Shown here one piece after another: positions 12,011-23,608 of a DNA stretch of 64,000 nucleotides. Where the stretch lies: the NCBI RefSeq assembly GCF_003255815.1, contig NC_037670.1:63194031-63258030 (forward strand), in the 5' to 3' direction. Position 1 is the first letter of the stretch. Every line of letters starts with the position of its first letter. Below the pieces are notes generated by a model. That model searched no databases, was not told where the DNA came from, and saw only the letters and a list, made by a program, of their open reading frames with translations. Position numbers and translations under genes: made by a program. The DNA comes from Theropithecus gelada. Its lineage: Eukaryota; Chordata; Mammalia; Primates; Cercopithecidae.

Positions 12011-12310
12011 GACCAGGCGCAGTGGCTCACGTCTCTAATCTCAGCAGTTTGGGAGGCTGAGGTGGGCGGATGGCTTGAGCTCAGGAGTTAAAGACCAGAC
12101 TAGGCAACATGGCAAGACCCCTTCTCTACAAAAAATACAAAATTTATCTGGGCATGGTGGTGCACACCTGTAGTCCCAGCTACTTGGGAGGCTGAGGCAG
12201 GAGGATTGCTTGAGCCCAGGAGGTGGAGGTTGCAGTGAGCCGAGATCATGCCATGCACTCCAGCCTGGGTGACAGAGTGAGATCTTGTCTCAAAAAAGAA
12301 AAAAAAAAAA
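12011..12310 (+). mobile_element. Alu SINE inserted in L1M
   Basis: Sense Alu from GACCAGGCGCAGTGGCTCAC to an A-rich tail that includes AAAAAAGAAAAAAAAAA. It lies inside ORF2 of the L1M, so it is younger than that element. An exact target-site duplication is unclear. Confidence 0.93.
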
Positions 12311-14621
12311 GAAAGAGAATCAATAAAGCCAAATTTGGTGCTTTATGAAGATCAACAAAACTGACAAATCTTTAGCTAGAGTGGCAAAGATAAAAAGAGA
12401 GAAGATACAAATGACTAAAATCAGGAATGAAAGCGGGAACTCACAGAAACAGAAAGGATGGTAAAGGATTGCTGTGAACAAATGTACTCCAACAAATTAG
12501 ATAACCTAGGTGAAATGGACAAATTCCTAGAAACACACAAACTACCTAAGCTGACTCAAAAAGAAGAAAAATAACAAAACACCTATAACAAGTGAAGCTA
12601 TTGAATCCGTAATCCAAAACCTCTCAACAAATAAAGGTTCAGGACCAGATGGCTTCACTGGTGAATTTTATCAGACATGTAACAAACAATTAGCACAAAT
12701 CCTTCTCAAACTCTTCCATATGATAGAAGAGGAAGGAATACATCCTACCTCACTGTAAGAGGCCAGCATTACCTTGATACCAAAGCCAGATCAAGATATC
12801 ACAAGAAAAGTATAGGTAAATATCTCTAATGAGACAGATAAAAAAATCCTCAATGAAACAGTAGCAAAGTGAATTCAACAGCACATTAAAAGGATTATAC
12901 ATCATGACCAAATGGGATTTATTCCTTGAATGTAAGGGTGATTCAACCTACAAAAATTAATGGACATAATACAACACATTAACAGAATGAAGAATGAAAA
13001 AAAAAAACAAACAGCTCATCGTCATCTCAATTGATGCAGATAAAGCATTTAACAAAATCCAATGCTCTATTATAATGGGGGAAAAAAACACATCAAAGCA
13101 GGAAGAGAAGGGAACCTCCTCATCATAAAGTCTTTTACGGAAAACCTACAGCTAACATTTTACTCAGTGGTGAAATAATGAAAGTTTTCCCCCTAAAATA
13201 GGAACAAGACAAGGATTTCCAATTTCACCACTGCTATTCAACATTGTATTGGAAGTTCTAGCCAGAACAACTAGGCAAAGAAAATAAAAGCAACCAAATT
13301 GGAAAGGAAGAAATAAAACTATCTCTATTCACAGTTAGTATGATCCTGTCTGTAGAAAACCTCAAAGAATTCACGAGAAGGATACTAGGGCTAATAACCG
13401 AACTCATAAAACTTGCATGTTACAAGATTGCACAAGAAATGGCCGTTTTTTAATATACTGGCAATGAATAATCTGAAAAGAAATTTAAGAGAGCAATTCT
13501 ATCTAGATAGTATCTAAAATAATAAAATAGTAATAAATTTAATTGAGGTAAAAAGACTTGTGCATTAAAAACTATAAAACATTGCTTAAAGAAATTAAAG
13601 AAAACACAAATAAATGAAAAGATATCCCATGTTCATGGCTTAATATTGTCAGGATGGCAGTACGTGCCAAAGCAATCCACAGAGTCAATACAATCCCTTC
13701 CAAAATTCCAACAAACATTTTTTACAGAAATGGAAAAGCCTATCCTGAAATTCATATGGAATTGCACAGGTCCCTGGATAACCATAATAATCTTTTAAAA
13801 AGTAAAAATACACACAATTCCCAATTTACCACCAAGTTACCATAATCAAAACAGTGTGGTACTGGCATAAGGACAGACATATAAACAATAGAATAAAATT
13901 CAGAGTCCAAAAATAAACCCCGACATCTGTGGCCAACTGATTTTTGACAAGTGTGCCAAGTCTATTCAGTGAAGAAAAGATTAGCCTTTGCAAGAAATGG
14001 TGCTGGGACAACTAGAAAGCCATGTGCAAAAGAATGAAGTTGGTCCCCTACCTCATACAAAAATTAACTCAAAATTGGCCTGTGGCCTAAATACAATATC
14101 TAAAAATCATAAAACTCTTAAAAGAAAACAAAGGTTTAAATCTTTCTTACCCAGAATTTGGCAGCAGATTCTTAGAAGTGACACCAAAACATGAACAACA
14201 GAAGAAAAAATAGATGAACTGGATTTCATTAAAATTAAAAACTCGCCTGCATAATAGGATATTTTATCAAGACAGTGAAGAGACAACAAACAGAATGGAA
14301 GCAAATAGTTGCAAGTCATATATTTGATAAGGGCTTAATAATATTCAAAATATAAAAAAGTGTTAAAACTCAACAACAAAAAGACAAGTTACTCAATAAA
14401 ATGAGTTGAACTGTCATTTCTCCGAAAATAATGGCCAATAAGCACATGAAAAAAGGCTCAATGTCATTACTCATTAGGAAAATCCAAATCCAAACCACAA
14501 TATGGTTCCATTTTACATGTACTAAGATGGTTGTAGTAAAAACAAAGCCCCCCAAAAAAAAAAAATAACAACTGTTGGCGAGGATGTGGAGAAATTGTAA
14601 CGCTTATAAATGGAAAACCTG

Positions 14622-14810
14622 TCCATTGCTGCTGGGAATGTAAAACTGTGCAGTCACCATGATAAAGGGTGGTGGGTCCTCAAAACGTTAAAACAGAGTT
14701 ACTTTCTTAGTTCACTAGAGCTACCATTTAAAATACCATGGACTGGGTTGCTTAAATAATAGAAATGTATTTTCTCATGGTTCTGAAGTCAGAAAGTCCA
14801 AGGTCAAGGT
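14622..14810 (+). repeat. Inverted repeat arm 1 (L1/MLT1 junction, donor)
   Basis: This 189-bp segment spans L1M sequence (14622-14702) and the start of the antisense MLT1 (14703-14810). Its reverse complement occurs at 15315-15503 with five mismatches and no indels. Because the sequence is native on both sides here, this is the donor copy. Confidence 0.95.
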
Positions 14811-15079
14811 GTTGGCAGGTTTGGTTTCTGCTGAGGCCTCTCCCCTTGGCTTGCAGATGGCCACCTTCCTTCTGTGGCCTCACATGGTCTTTTCTCTGTG
14901 CACACATCCTTGGTGTCTCTTCCTCTCATAGGGAGATCGGCCCTATTAGATTAAGGCCTCACCCTTATGACCTAATTTAACTTAATTACATCTTTAATGG
15001 CTCTATCTACAAATATAGAAACATTGAAAGTTAGGGCTTCAACATATAAATTTTGGGGGAAATAATTCTTTCTCTAACA
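14703..15079 (-). mobile_element. MLT1 (C-like) LTR inserted in L1M
   Basis: Antisense LTR with AGCTACCATTTAAAATACCA, GACTGGGTTGCTTAAATAAT, GCTTGCAGATGGCCACCTTC, GGGCTTCAACATATAAATTT. The 5-bp target-site duplication GTTAC at 14698-14702 and 15080-15084 is perfect, as expected for MaLR integration. Removing it rejoins a continuous L1 sequence. Confidence 0.9.
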
Positions 15080-15314
15080 GTTACTATATACCCTAGCAAT
15101 TCCACTCTTAGGTATACAATAGTAAAAGGAATTGAAAGCTGGGCTGAAACAGATACTTGTATGCCAATGTTCACTGCAGCATTATTCACAGTGGCCACAC
15201 AGATAGGAGCAACCCAAGTGTCTATCAACAGATGAATGGAGCAACAAATCACAGTATATACATACAATAGAGTATTACTCAGCCACAGAAAGGAATGAAG
15301 CACTAATCCATGCT

Positions 15315-15503
15315 ACCTTGACCTTGGACTTTCTGACTTCAGAACCATGAGAAAATACATTTCTATTATTTAAGCAACCCAGTCCGTGGTATTTTAAATG
15401 GTAGCGCTAGTGAACTAAGAAAGTAACTCTGTTTTAACGTTTTGAGGACCCATCACCCTTTATCATGGTGACTGCACAGTTTTACATTTCCACCAGCAAT
15501 GGA
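15315..15503 (-). repeat. Inverted repeat arm 2 (templated insertion)
   Basis: Reverse complement of 14622-14810 at about 97.4 percent identity, set into the L1M 3' region. It follows CACTAATCCATGCTAC and is followed by TTAAGTGAAATAAGCC. In an intact L1 about 28-30 bp of sequence would lie between these two points, and that piece is missing. This is the acceptor site of the duplication. Confidence 0.93.
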
Positions 15504-15839
15504 TTAAGTGAAATAAGCCAGACACAAAAGGACAAATATTGAAAGAGTCTACTCATGTGAAATAACTAGAATAGGTAAATTTTTAGAGACATAAATTAGA
15601 TTCAAATTTACCCTGAGCCTGAAGTAGAGAGGAATGAGGAGGTATCACTTAACAGACAGAGGGTTTCAGTTTGGAATGATGAAAAAGTTTTGGAAATAGT
15701 GGTGATGACTGCACAACCTCGTGAATGTACAATGCCACTGGATTGAACAGTTAAAATATATTAAAATGGCAATTTTTGTCATTTTTTAACACAATTTTAA
15801 AAAACTTAAGAAAATAACAAAAGTGGCAAAAAACTATGG

Positions 15840-17130
15840 ATAAAATTATGAAACTTTAAAGAAGCCCTTAAAGAGTACCTAATTAAATGGACATACATGT
15901 ATATAAATATAAGCGTATATTTATATACAAGTGAATATTATATAAATAATGTTTATTTATTTGTATCTAGATAGAAAAACTCCTTTAGGCAAAGTTCTTA
16001 ATTTTCCCTGTGTTGATTCATACGTCAATGCAATTGTGATTAAAACCTCAACAGAGTGTGTGTGTGTGTGCGCGCGCACGCAGGCACACGCATGTGCGCT
16101 CTAAGACACATCAAGTACATCTGTAGGGAGAAATAGATGGAGAAAACAGTCAAGATCATTCTGAGGAAAACTGACTCGCCCACAGATTGGCAACACATAG
16201 TATAAATCTATAGCACTTAAGAAAGCAGAGTATTTGAATGCAATAGGCAAATACACCTGTGTAACAGAATGGAAAGCCCAGACGTCAACACACACATATG
16301 TAAAAGTAGCCACATGACAGAGGCTGTACTGACGGTCCCATTGTTGGGGCTGAGATAAGTGGTTATCCACATGAAGTACAACAAGGAAAAAATTAGATTT
16401 CCCACCTCACACCACACACAAAAATCAATCTCATCTCCATTAAAGTTTAAATGCAATAAGCAAAATTTAAAGAATTCCAAACTTTAAGGAGGATATATAT
16501 GAGAACAGCCTTGTTACCTTAAGGAGGATAAGATTTTAAAAACCAGACTTAAAATGAAAAACCATAAAAGATAATTTAGAGACTTTAATTCCATCAAAAG
16601 ATACCACAAAGGAATTGAAAAGAAGAACCCCCCAAATGGTAACTCAAGATATCTGCAATATATAAAACCCTTAAAGAAGATTTTAAAAACTCCTAAAGGT
16701 ATTATAATTTTGGTGTTGCTGAGTAACGCTGAAGACACACACGCCCCATGAGTGAAATTCTCCTCTAAGATATGATTCCTAATGCTTCCTAAATAAGTAT
16801 GTGCCCATATGGCCCACAATGTAGAACAAGATGTGTCACTAGTAGCACCTGCAGTTGCTAAAAACCATCAGATAGCAACACCAATGTCTAGCAAGCACAA
16901 TGGTTGAATATATCCTGACATATTCTGATAAACTCTGTGGGGCCATGAAATAAATATACCTCCAACCTTTGTCAGTGTGGATGAATCTCTGGAAGAGAAT
17001 ACTAAGGAAACAAGGTAAGGTTTTAAATAATTTCCACAATGGGATTCCATTTGTATGAATTTTATAAACAAAAAAAAAATAAGTAACATTTAAAAACTAT
17101 CTACATAAGTAACAAAACTGAAGGTAAATG
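15840..17130 (+). mobile_element. Older L1M/HAL1-like fragment, sense
   Basis: Motifs GATTAAAACCTCAACAG, ACAGAATGGAAAGCCCAG, GGATGAATCTCTGG and ATGGGATTCCATTTGTATGA follow the C-terminal ORF2 and 3' end of an old L1. It is highly diverged with no open frame of note. Placement of the 5' end is approximate. Confidence 0.6.
16056..16098. repeat. (TG)n(CG)n(CA)n microsatellite
   Basis: Alternating purine-pyrimidine tract: GTGTGTGTGTGTG, then CGCGCGCACG, then GGCACACGCATGTGCGC. The CG-containing core is unusual for a tract surviving in methylated primate DNA. Confidence 0.9.
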
Positions 17131-17362
17131 CATAATCTCGCATTGTGTTCCCTTTCTTATGTATGGCTTTCATTGACACGAGGTTACAGGGGAGCTCCAC
17201 AAGCCTAAGAAAAAGAAATCAGGGTGATGTTCTGGGGAAGCCTGTGTGGTCTCATCTCTGATGTGTCATCATCAGTAGACCTGTGGAAACACCAAACTTA
17301 GCTCAGATGCCCTCACCACCTTTTTCAGACCCACGATTGAAAATCATAGGCAAAGAAGGTAA
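17131..17362. other. Unassigned interval
   Basis: About 230 bp between two L1 copies. No family recognised. Confidence 0.5.
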
Positions 17363-17380
17363 GGAAATGGAAGCCCTGCT

Positions 17381-18369
17381 TCACTTTTTATGGATTTATA
17401 CCCAGAAGTGAGACTGCAGAATTGTATGGTGGCTCTGTTTTTAACTTGTTGAGAAATCTCCATACTGTTTTTGACAAGGACTACACCATTTTGCATTTCC
17501 ACCAAGAGTCACAAGGGTTCTAATTTCCCCATATCCTCACCAATACTTGTTTACTTTTGATTTTTGTTAACAGCCATTTTGACAATTATGAGGTAATGTA
17601 TCATGGAGGTTTTAATTTGCGTTTCCCTGATGATTAGCAATGTTGAACACTTTTTCTTCTACCTGTTGGCTATCTGTATGTCTTCTTTGAAGATATCTAC
17701 ACTCCCATATTAATTGCAGCACTATTCACAATAGGTAAGATACGGAAACAACTCAAGTGCCCCTGGAGAGATGAATGAATGAAGAAAATGTGCTATATGC
17801 CTACGTTGGAATATTCGGTCTTAAAAAAGAAGGAAATCCTGCCATTTGTGAAAACACAGAGGAACCTTGAGGACATTATGCTTAGTGGAAAAAGCCAGTC
17901 ACAGAAGAACAAATACTGCATGATTCCATTTATAGGAAGTCTCTAGAGGAGTCAAACTCATAGAACCAGAGCTGAACCAGAGAGGAGAATGGTGGTTGCC
18001 AGGGGTTGGGGGCAGGGGCAAATGAAAGTTGTTGAATGGGTATAAAGTTTCAGTTATGCAAGATAAGTTCTAGAGATCTGCAGCACGATATAATGCACAT
18101 AGTTAACAATATGATATTGCGCACCTGAAAATTTGTTAAGAAGGTAGATAACATGTTACGTGTTCTTACCACAACACCACAAAACAAACAAAACAAAACA
18201 AATAAAACCAAAGGGACATCAGATAACTTTTGGAGGTGATGGATATATTAGTTACTTGGACTGTGGTGATGGTAATATGAGTGTATACTTATGTCCAGAC
18301 TCCCAAATTGTATACACTAATTGTGTGCAGTTTTTTATATACCAATTATACTTCAATAAAGCTGGTGGG
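17381..18369 (+). mobile_element. 5'-inverted L1 (L1MA/MB-like), twin-primed
   Basis: 17381-17690 is L1 ORF2 3' sequence in antisense (TTTATACCCAGAAGTGAGAC, CATTTTGACAATTATGAGGT). 17691-18369 is the following L1 sequence in sense (GCACTATTCACAATAGGTAA, GGTGGTTGCCAGGGGTTGGG, CAATTATACTTCAATAAAGC). An 18-bp target-site duplication (GGAAATGGAAGCCCTGCT, two mismatches) flanks it at 17363-17380 and 18370-18387. An AAAAC-rich tract at about 18176-18206 lies inside its 3'UTR. Confidence 0.88.
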
Positions 18370-18386
18370 GGAAATGGAAATCCTGC

Positions 18387-18782
18387 TGTATTATTCTATT
18401 TTGTGTTGTTATAAAGGGTAATTTTTAAAGAAAATAAGTATATTTGGCTCATGGCCTGCAGCCTGTACAAAAGCATGGTGCCAACATCTTTTTCTGGTGA
18501 ACCTCAGGAAGCTCATAATCGTGGCAGAAGGAGAAGGGGGAACCAGCATATCACATGTTGAAAGAGGGAGCAAGAGAGAAAAGGGAGGTGCCAGACTCTC
18601 TAAGCAACCATATTTCACTTGAGATAATAGACTGAGAACCCACTCATTACCAAGGGGAGAGCACCAAGCCATTCATGGGGGATCCGCCCCCATGACCGGA
18701 ACACCTCCCACTAGGTCCCACCTCCAACATTAGGGATCACATTTCAACATGAGATTCCCAGTTTGGACACACATCCTAACCT
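18387..18782 (-). mobile_element. MSTB-like solo LTR (ERVL-MaLR), antisense
   Basis: TGTATTATTC start, then GGCTCATGGCCTGCAGCCTG, GGCAGAAGGAGAAGGGGGAA, CACCAAGCCATTCATGGGGG and ACATTTCAACATGAGATTCC, the reverse complement of an MST LTR in order. Length about 396 bp. It directly abuts the target-site duplication of the L1 before it. Confidence 0.85.
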
Positions 18783-19984
18783 TATCACCTGTCTTTATTT
18801 GTATGGTCTTATGCATTGCCTCCAGGCAGGGTGGCGTTTCTGGGGACAGAAGGGGACACCAGCCCTGAAAGGCAGCCTTGTACACCTGAACTAAGCAGGG
18901 TTTAAGCATTTCTCAAAAGGTTGCAGAAATAACTGAAGGAAACCCTTCCTCACAGCAGCAAACTGTGGGGCTTAGTGTCTCAGTGGGTCTGAAGGAAACA
19001 TCAGTTTTCTTCCTTCTCTTCCCCACTTCACTCTGTCCCTCTCACCAAATCCCTGGGAATCACGGGGAGCCAGGTGCTCTGGGAATTAATGTGCACCGTC
19101 AGCCACCGACCCCTGGCTGGTGAGGGCAGCTGGGAGGGCTGGGCTGGCTGCTGGGGAGGCAGGGACCCTGGAGGCCAAGCACTGAGCTGGCCCCTCAGGG
19201 GACTCATTTTTGCCTAATTCACACTACTCACCATCTGCCACCACAAGGCCCCCAGAAATTATTTTGGAGAACTGCCACATTCTCCTGCAGCACAGATCAA
19301 GAAACCTGTCCTAACTTAAAGGGACGCTACCTAGTTAATGCTTGGCAGGTCTCTAGGTCTCCTCCTCCTCTCTGTCCCTGGAACCTGTCCTCGCTGAGAC
19401 TTCCTTACCTCTCTCCACGACATCTGTCCTCTTTCACCTGGGAAATACTCAAGCCTTCCTCCTCCCAGCTGGGCTGAGAGTCCTTAAAGCCTACTTCCTG
19501 GATGTTAAACTCCCACCCAGAGATGCTGACGAGGTCCCTGTCCTGTAAATGTACCACCTAATGCCAGGCAACCTGGTAGTGAATTGAGTCAAAGCTGTCA
19601 GTGATCATAAGGAAGATCATGAAACTTCACTAAGAAAGAGACTACACTGCCCATAAACTATGACCCAGTGTTCTCCTCAACCATTGATTGCAAAACATAT
19701 CCCATTTTCAGAGACATGAAAAAAAGATTTGCCTTTTGGGAACTAAGAAATATGATAATTGCATTAACTATTAAGACTCTAATGTGAGCAGGCCTTTCAC
19801 ATGCACAATCTCATTTATTTCTATCTTCACAGCTGTACCAAGGAAAATATTTATTTTTCTATTTTCAAATATAAAAGCCAAGAACTCCTCATCCCTCTCA
19901 AAGAGGCAGGCTAATGCTTCAGTTTGCATTTTCAGGAAGCTTGGCACTCCTCTGATAACCAAAAGCCATATTTGTCAAGCCCTC
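18783..19984. other. Unassigned interval, GC-richer, about 1.2 kb
   Basis: Holds the most GC-rich run so far (about 19080-19200, many CTGGGAGG and GGCTGG words) with no repeat that I recognise. MIR-like traces may be present near 19795-19870 (AATCTCATTTATTTCTATC). No coding frame has support. Confidence 0.45.
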
Positions 19985-20165
19985 TAACCTGGACTAGGGT
20001 GCATGGCATTGGGCAAGTTACTTAACCTTTTTGAGCTTCGTAATTCTAATCTAAAAATATGGTTGATAACAGCCATCCTGTCCAGGTGTTGTGACATGTG
20101 CACCAATGTATCTAGAGCGTTTAGCACAATGTGTGGTTCATGCTAAGGATGCAGTAATAAATGAC
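19985..20165 (+). mobile_element. MIR SINE
   Basis: GGGCAAGTTACTTAACCTTT, TGAGCTTCGTAATTCTAATC and CACAATGTGTGGTTCATGC occur in the MIR order on the plus strand. A further MIR-like scrap (CTCTCATTTAATCTCATTAT) follows at about 20205-20230, and a 20-base poly-A ends the block near 20270. Confidence 0.78.
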
Positions 20166-20299
20166 AAGTAGAAAAACAAATGTTTGTAAACATACTTTAT
20201 GTAAATTCTCTCATTTAATCTCATTATAGGGCTTATAGTCTACTATGATTAAAAAAAAAAAAAAAAAAAAACTTAAGACCTATCTTATCCCACTCTGTC

Positions 20300-20385
20300 T
20301 TTCGAACTGTAAGACACGGGAGGGCAGAGATGGGGTTTGGGTCCCTAATAGGCCCCGATGCCCAGCAGAGCTCCTGGCACAGAGC
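20300..20385 (+). mobile_element. L2 3' fragment
   Basis: ACTGTAAGACACGGGAGGGC followed by CAGAGCTCCTGGCACAGAGC resembles the L2 3' end. Short and diverged. Confidence 0.5.
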
Positions 20386-21912
20386 AGATAGGCTGGCTGC
20401 CAGCATCTCTTGAGGCTGAAGGCCAGTCCAGATTTCAGGTGTGACTTCCTAGGCCTGGGGAGGGACAGGAGGTGCCCCCATAGGCAGGTGCTGGGGACCG
20501 GCCACAGGTTAAGCGAGGCTACAGTCATCCCTGATAGGGTCTGCCATGCAGAACATGTGCACTCCACACGGCAGCAAGAGCCTGACCACGAGAGGCCTCA
20601 CCTTCAACCTGGGATCCAGAGCAAAACCAAGTCCACCCCAGTGACCGCTCCTGTTTGGAACCCGCAGCCCTGCCCCATAGCCTGGGAGCCCACCTTCAGC
20701 CTGCAGCCAAAGCTGGGCACGCTGCCTTCCTGTGGCCTCTGCTTTTGTCCTTGGTGCGGCTGTTGTTTTTAATGTGTGGGGTGAGGAAGAGGAAAGGGCT
20801 CTGGACTGGAGTAGATCTGTGGTGATAAAGGACTGGATTTGTTTGGAGGCCTAACTTCTGCACACTCATTCTGGTAGCTACCCAAGTTCACAGAGTGCCC
20901 TGGCTTTACAGAAGCGGGTTTCCACCTGCAACTGTAGTTCAAGGAGCCAGGCACTAGATGGAGACGCAGTCCAAGTCATGGCCAAATGTTCCTCACATCT
21001 GGGAGTTTGACAGCAGAGGGAGGAACCAGGATTTGGAAGAAGTTGATTAAGACAGAGTCACTTAAATCCCACAGATATTGGTCTGTGGGAGCAAGGCCCG
21101 TCCCCCATCCATCACACCAAGGTGATAGGGTTCTTTCTGAAGAGAGGAGGTGAGACATCACCCTGCACCCGCCCCTCACTCCTCCCACAACATCACTTCT
21201 CAAAAAGCCACAGAAACAGGAAAAACCACTAAAGAGCATTGTCCCCAGGTATGATCTTCAGCCCTTCTGCCCCCCCAATTTTAAGATAATCATAAAGGTT
21301 AGTTTAAAGATGGAAAGAAATTATCTCCCTAAAGGGTTGGGCCGTGCACGGATCAGATTTCTAGCAAGTGCAAAACAGTACTGGTCATCTTGTTAAGGAG
21401 ATGAGTGAACAGGCCAAGAACTACCACCAGCTCATGCCTGGCAGGCCTTTTCTTTGAACCAGAGCCTGCCATGTCATCTGCATGCATGTCCTTGAAGAAC
21501 ACAGCCACAGAGCCATCATGACCCTCTGATGCTCCAGGGTCACGCATCCGGAAAAGGAAGAGCTTTTGAGGCTGGACTTTCAACTCAGGCCATGTTAGTG
21601 AGGGTCTGAGATAAGGCAGTGGTCACAGGGCAGAGAGACCAGTGCTGGCCTGATGATCGACTCTTCAGAAAGCAGACACAGGTGGTGCTGGTGCCTGCTG
21701 GCCTCTGTCGGGCTCCCAGCATCCGACTGCTCAATATAGTTCTTGGTTTAATCTGGATTAAATCCGGACCCTAGGCTGACAGCAGTGATCTACAGGGGAT
21801 GAAGATGCCATCTTCACTGCCTAACAGTCCTTAGAACGGGAGTGGGAAGGAGCCCACTGGGCTTTAGAGATCCAGTGTTGTGGGTATGAATGCTCTGTGG
21901 GTCTGGCCATTT
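20386..21912. other. Unassigned interval, about 1.5 kb
   Basis: Single-copy-looking, moderately GC-rich DNA. The longest frames are 120 codons (20410-20772, plus) and 95 codons (20280-20567, minus). Neither shows a domain, a conserved motif or convincing splice pairing. Confidence 0.4.
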
Positions 21913-21927
21913 TGTAGCAGACTTTTT

Positions 21928-22228
21928 TTTTTTTTTTTTTCTCCAGAGAGAGTCTTGCTCTGTCACCCAACCCAGGCTGGAGTGCAATGGCATGATCTCG
22001 GCTCTCTGCAAACTCTGCCTCCTGGGTTCAAGTGATTCTCCTGCCTCAGCCTCCCAAGTAGCTGGGACTACAGGTTCGTGCCAGCATGCCCAGTTAAGTT
22101 TTGTATTTTTAGTAGAGACAGGGTTTCACCATGTTGGCCAGGGTGGTCTCGATCTCCTGACCTCGTGATCCACCCTCCTCGGCCTCCCAAAGTGCTGGGA
22201 TTATAGGCATGAGCCACCACACCCGGCC
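21928..22228 (-). mobile_element. Alu SINE, antisense
   Basis: Antisense Alu with an 18-base poly-T. The 15-bp target-site duplication TGTAGCAGACTTTTT occurs at 21913-21927 and 22229-22243. A small CACCCAACCCAGG duplication-like change lies in the left arm. AluS-like with AluY-like CTCCTGACCTCGTGATCC. Confidence 0.95.
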
Positions 22229-22423
22229 TGTAGCAGACTTTTTATTTCAGAGTTGGTCCCAGAGCCTGGACTCTGTTCACTCACACACTGTGACGTGGCA
22301 CTGTCAGAGCTGCTGGAGCACTTTCAATATAACATTGTGCTAAGCAACTGTCCCCTTTCCTGTGGGCAGACCTCCTTAAGTGTCTGTCTGCTATGAGCCA
22401 GGCTCTGGTGCTTAGCACCAGAG

Positions 22424-22868
22424 TGAGTTGAATGGTGGCCCCCAGAATGTCTGTCCACTGAGAACCCACAAATGAGGCCTTATTTGGAAAAGGATTTTTG
22501 CAGATGTAATTAAGAAGGATCTGGAGATGAGATTATCCTGGATTACTCAAGTGGCCCTAAATCCAATGACAAGTGTCGTTATCAGGAAAGGAGAAGACAC
22601 AAGCACAGAGAAGACCACATCAAGACCGAGGCAGAGCCTGCAGTGAAGCCTTGAAAGCTCAGGATGCCCAGGGTGGCAGGCAGCCACCGGGAGCCAGGAG
22701 AGAGGCATGGAAGGGAGCAGCCCTCGGAACCTCCAGAAGAAACTGATTCTGTGGGACCTTGACCTACTTTAGACTTCTGGCCTGCAGAACTGCGGACGAG
22801 TAAACTGACATTCCTTAAAGCCACTCAGGGTGTGGGATTTGCTATGGCAGCCCCAGGGAGCTAATGGA
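22424..22868 (+). mobile_element. MLT1-type solo LTR
   Basis: TTGAATGGTGGCCCCCAGAA, GCCTTATTTGGAAAAGGATT, CCCTAAATCCAATGACAAGT, AGACTTCTGGCCTGCAGAAC and TGCTATGGCAGCCCCAGGGA follow a MaLR LTR in order. Length about 445 bp. Confidence 0.82.
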
Positions 22869-23024
22869 GTCTGGTGCCATGATCACTCCATGCAGCCTTC
22901 TCCACAGGGAGCCATCCTGAGGTGCGGTGTCCACTATGGCCAGCACAGTGCTTGACCAAGCGTAATGGCGGTACGTGGTTGCTGAGTAAATACACAGAGG
23001 CCACCGTAGCCATGATGTAACTGA

Positions 23025-23140
23025 GAGTTATGCAGGGTGAAGTAATTTGGGGAAAGTCACACAGGTCAGACACTGGAGACTGATACATGAACACAAGTTG
23101 TCTGACGCTGGCTTTTTTCCAGAAGATGGCATTACATCTC
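23025..23140 (+). mobile_element. MIR fragment
   Basis: AAGTAATTTGGGGAAAGTCA, CACAGGTCAGACACTGGAGA and GTCTGACGCTGGC follow the MIR 3' half. An L2/MIR-like end (CAGCACAGTGCTTGACC) lies just upstream at about 22936-22990. Confidence 0.6.
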
Positions 23141-23608
23141 CTAATCACAAACAGTTGATTGTTTAGGTAATATGAAATTAGACATGGTCTGGCCTAGTAA
23201 AAACTGATGAGGCTGCTGTGTGTGGGCATCTGTGTGAGTTCATGCACGCACCCGTGAGCAAATGCTCCTCTCCTCTCTCAGGACCTCCTGCAGAGCCCCT
23301 GTCCATTTCCTTATGCTTAAGCTGCCATTCTTTCCATAGTTCCAGGAGTACTTGGCTTATAAGGATGCCACAGGAAGACAGGAGGCCTCTGACACTGGAT
23401 GTGAAGCTATGTCATTGCACTGGCCAGTTTTGTTCATCTTGGACTCACCAAGGGAACTGGCAGATGGCAGGTGTGTTAAACAATGTGACTTAAAATAAAG
23501 GACAAATTCCTAGATGATGATGTAATTCTAGATCCCTGGTATGTGGCATGAAGTGGAAAGGTTACTATAGTCAAACCTTCATTGATGACAGACCCTACCT
23601 AACCACTG

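Larger units (their letters stand above)
10735..15800 (+). mobile_element. L1M LINE, broken and nested, sense
   Basis: The 5' part (10735-11760) matches the 5'UTR of an L1M: CACTGAAAAACAAGCAGGAA, GATGCAGGCCTCTGTTTCGC, GGCATTCAAAAGCACCCA. It then jumps into ORF2 near 11800, so ORF1 is deleted. ORF2 is recognisable (AACTCTTCCATATGATAGAA, GTACTGGCATAAGGACAGAC) but full of stops. An Alu at 12011 and an MLT1 at 14703 interrupt it, and an inverted copy sits at 15315-15503. The 3'UTR ends near 15800 after CAGTTTGGAATGATGAAAAA. It cannot encode active proteins. Confidence 0.88.

Noticed and set aside
21353..21583. Possible processed pseudogene on the minus strand (76-codon frame)
   Set aside because: I could not match the translation to any protein, and no poly-A tail or target-site duplication flanks it.
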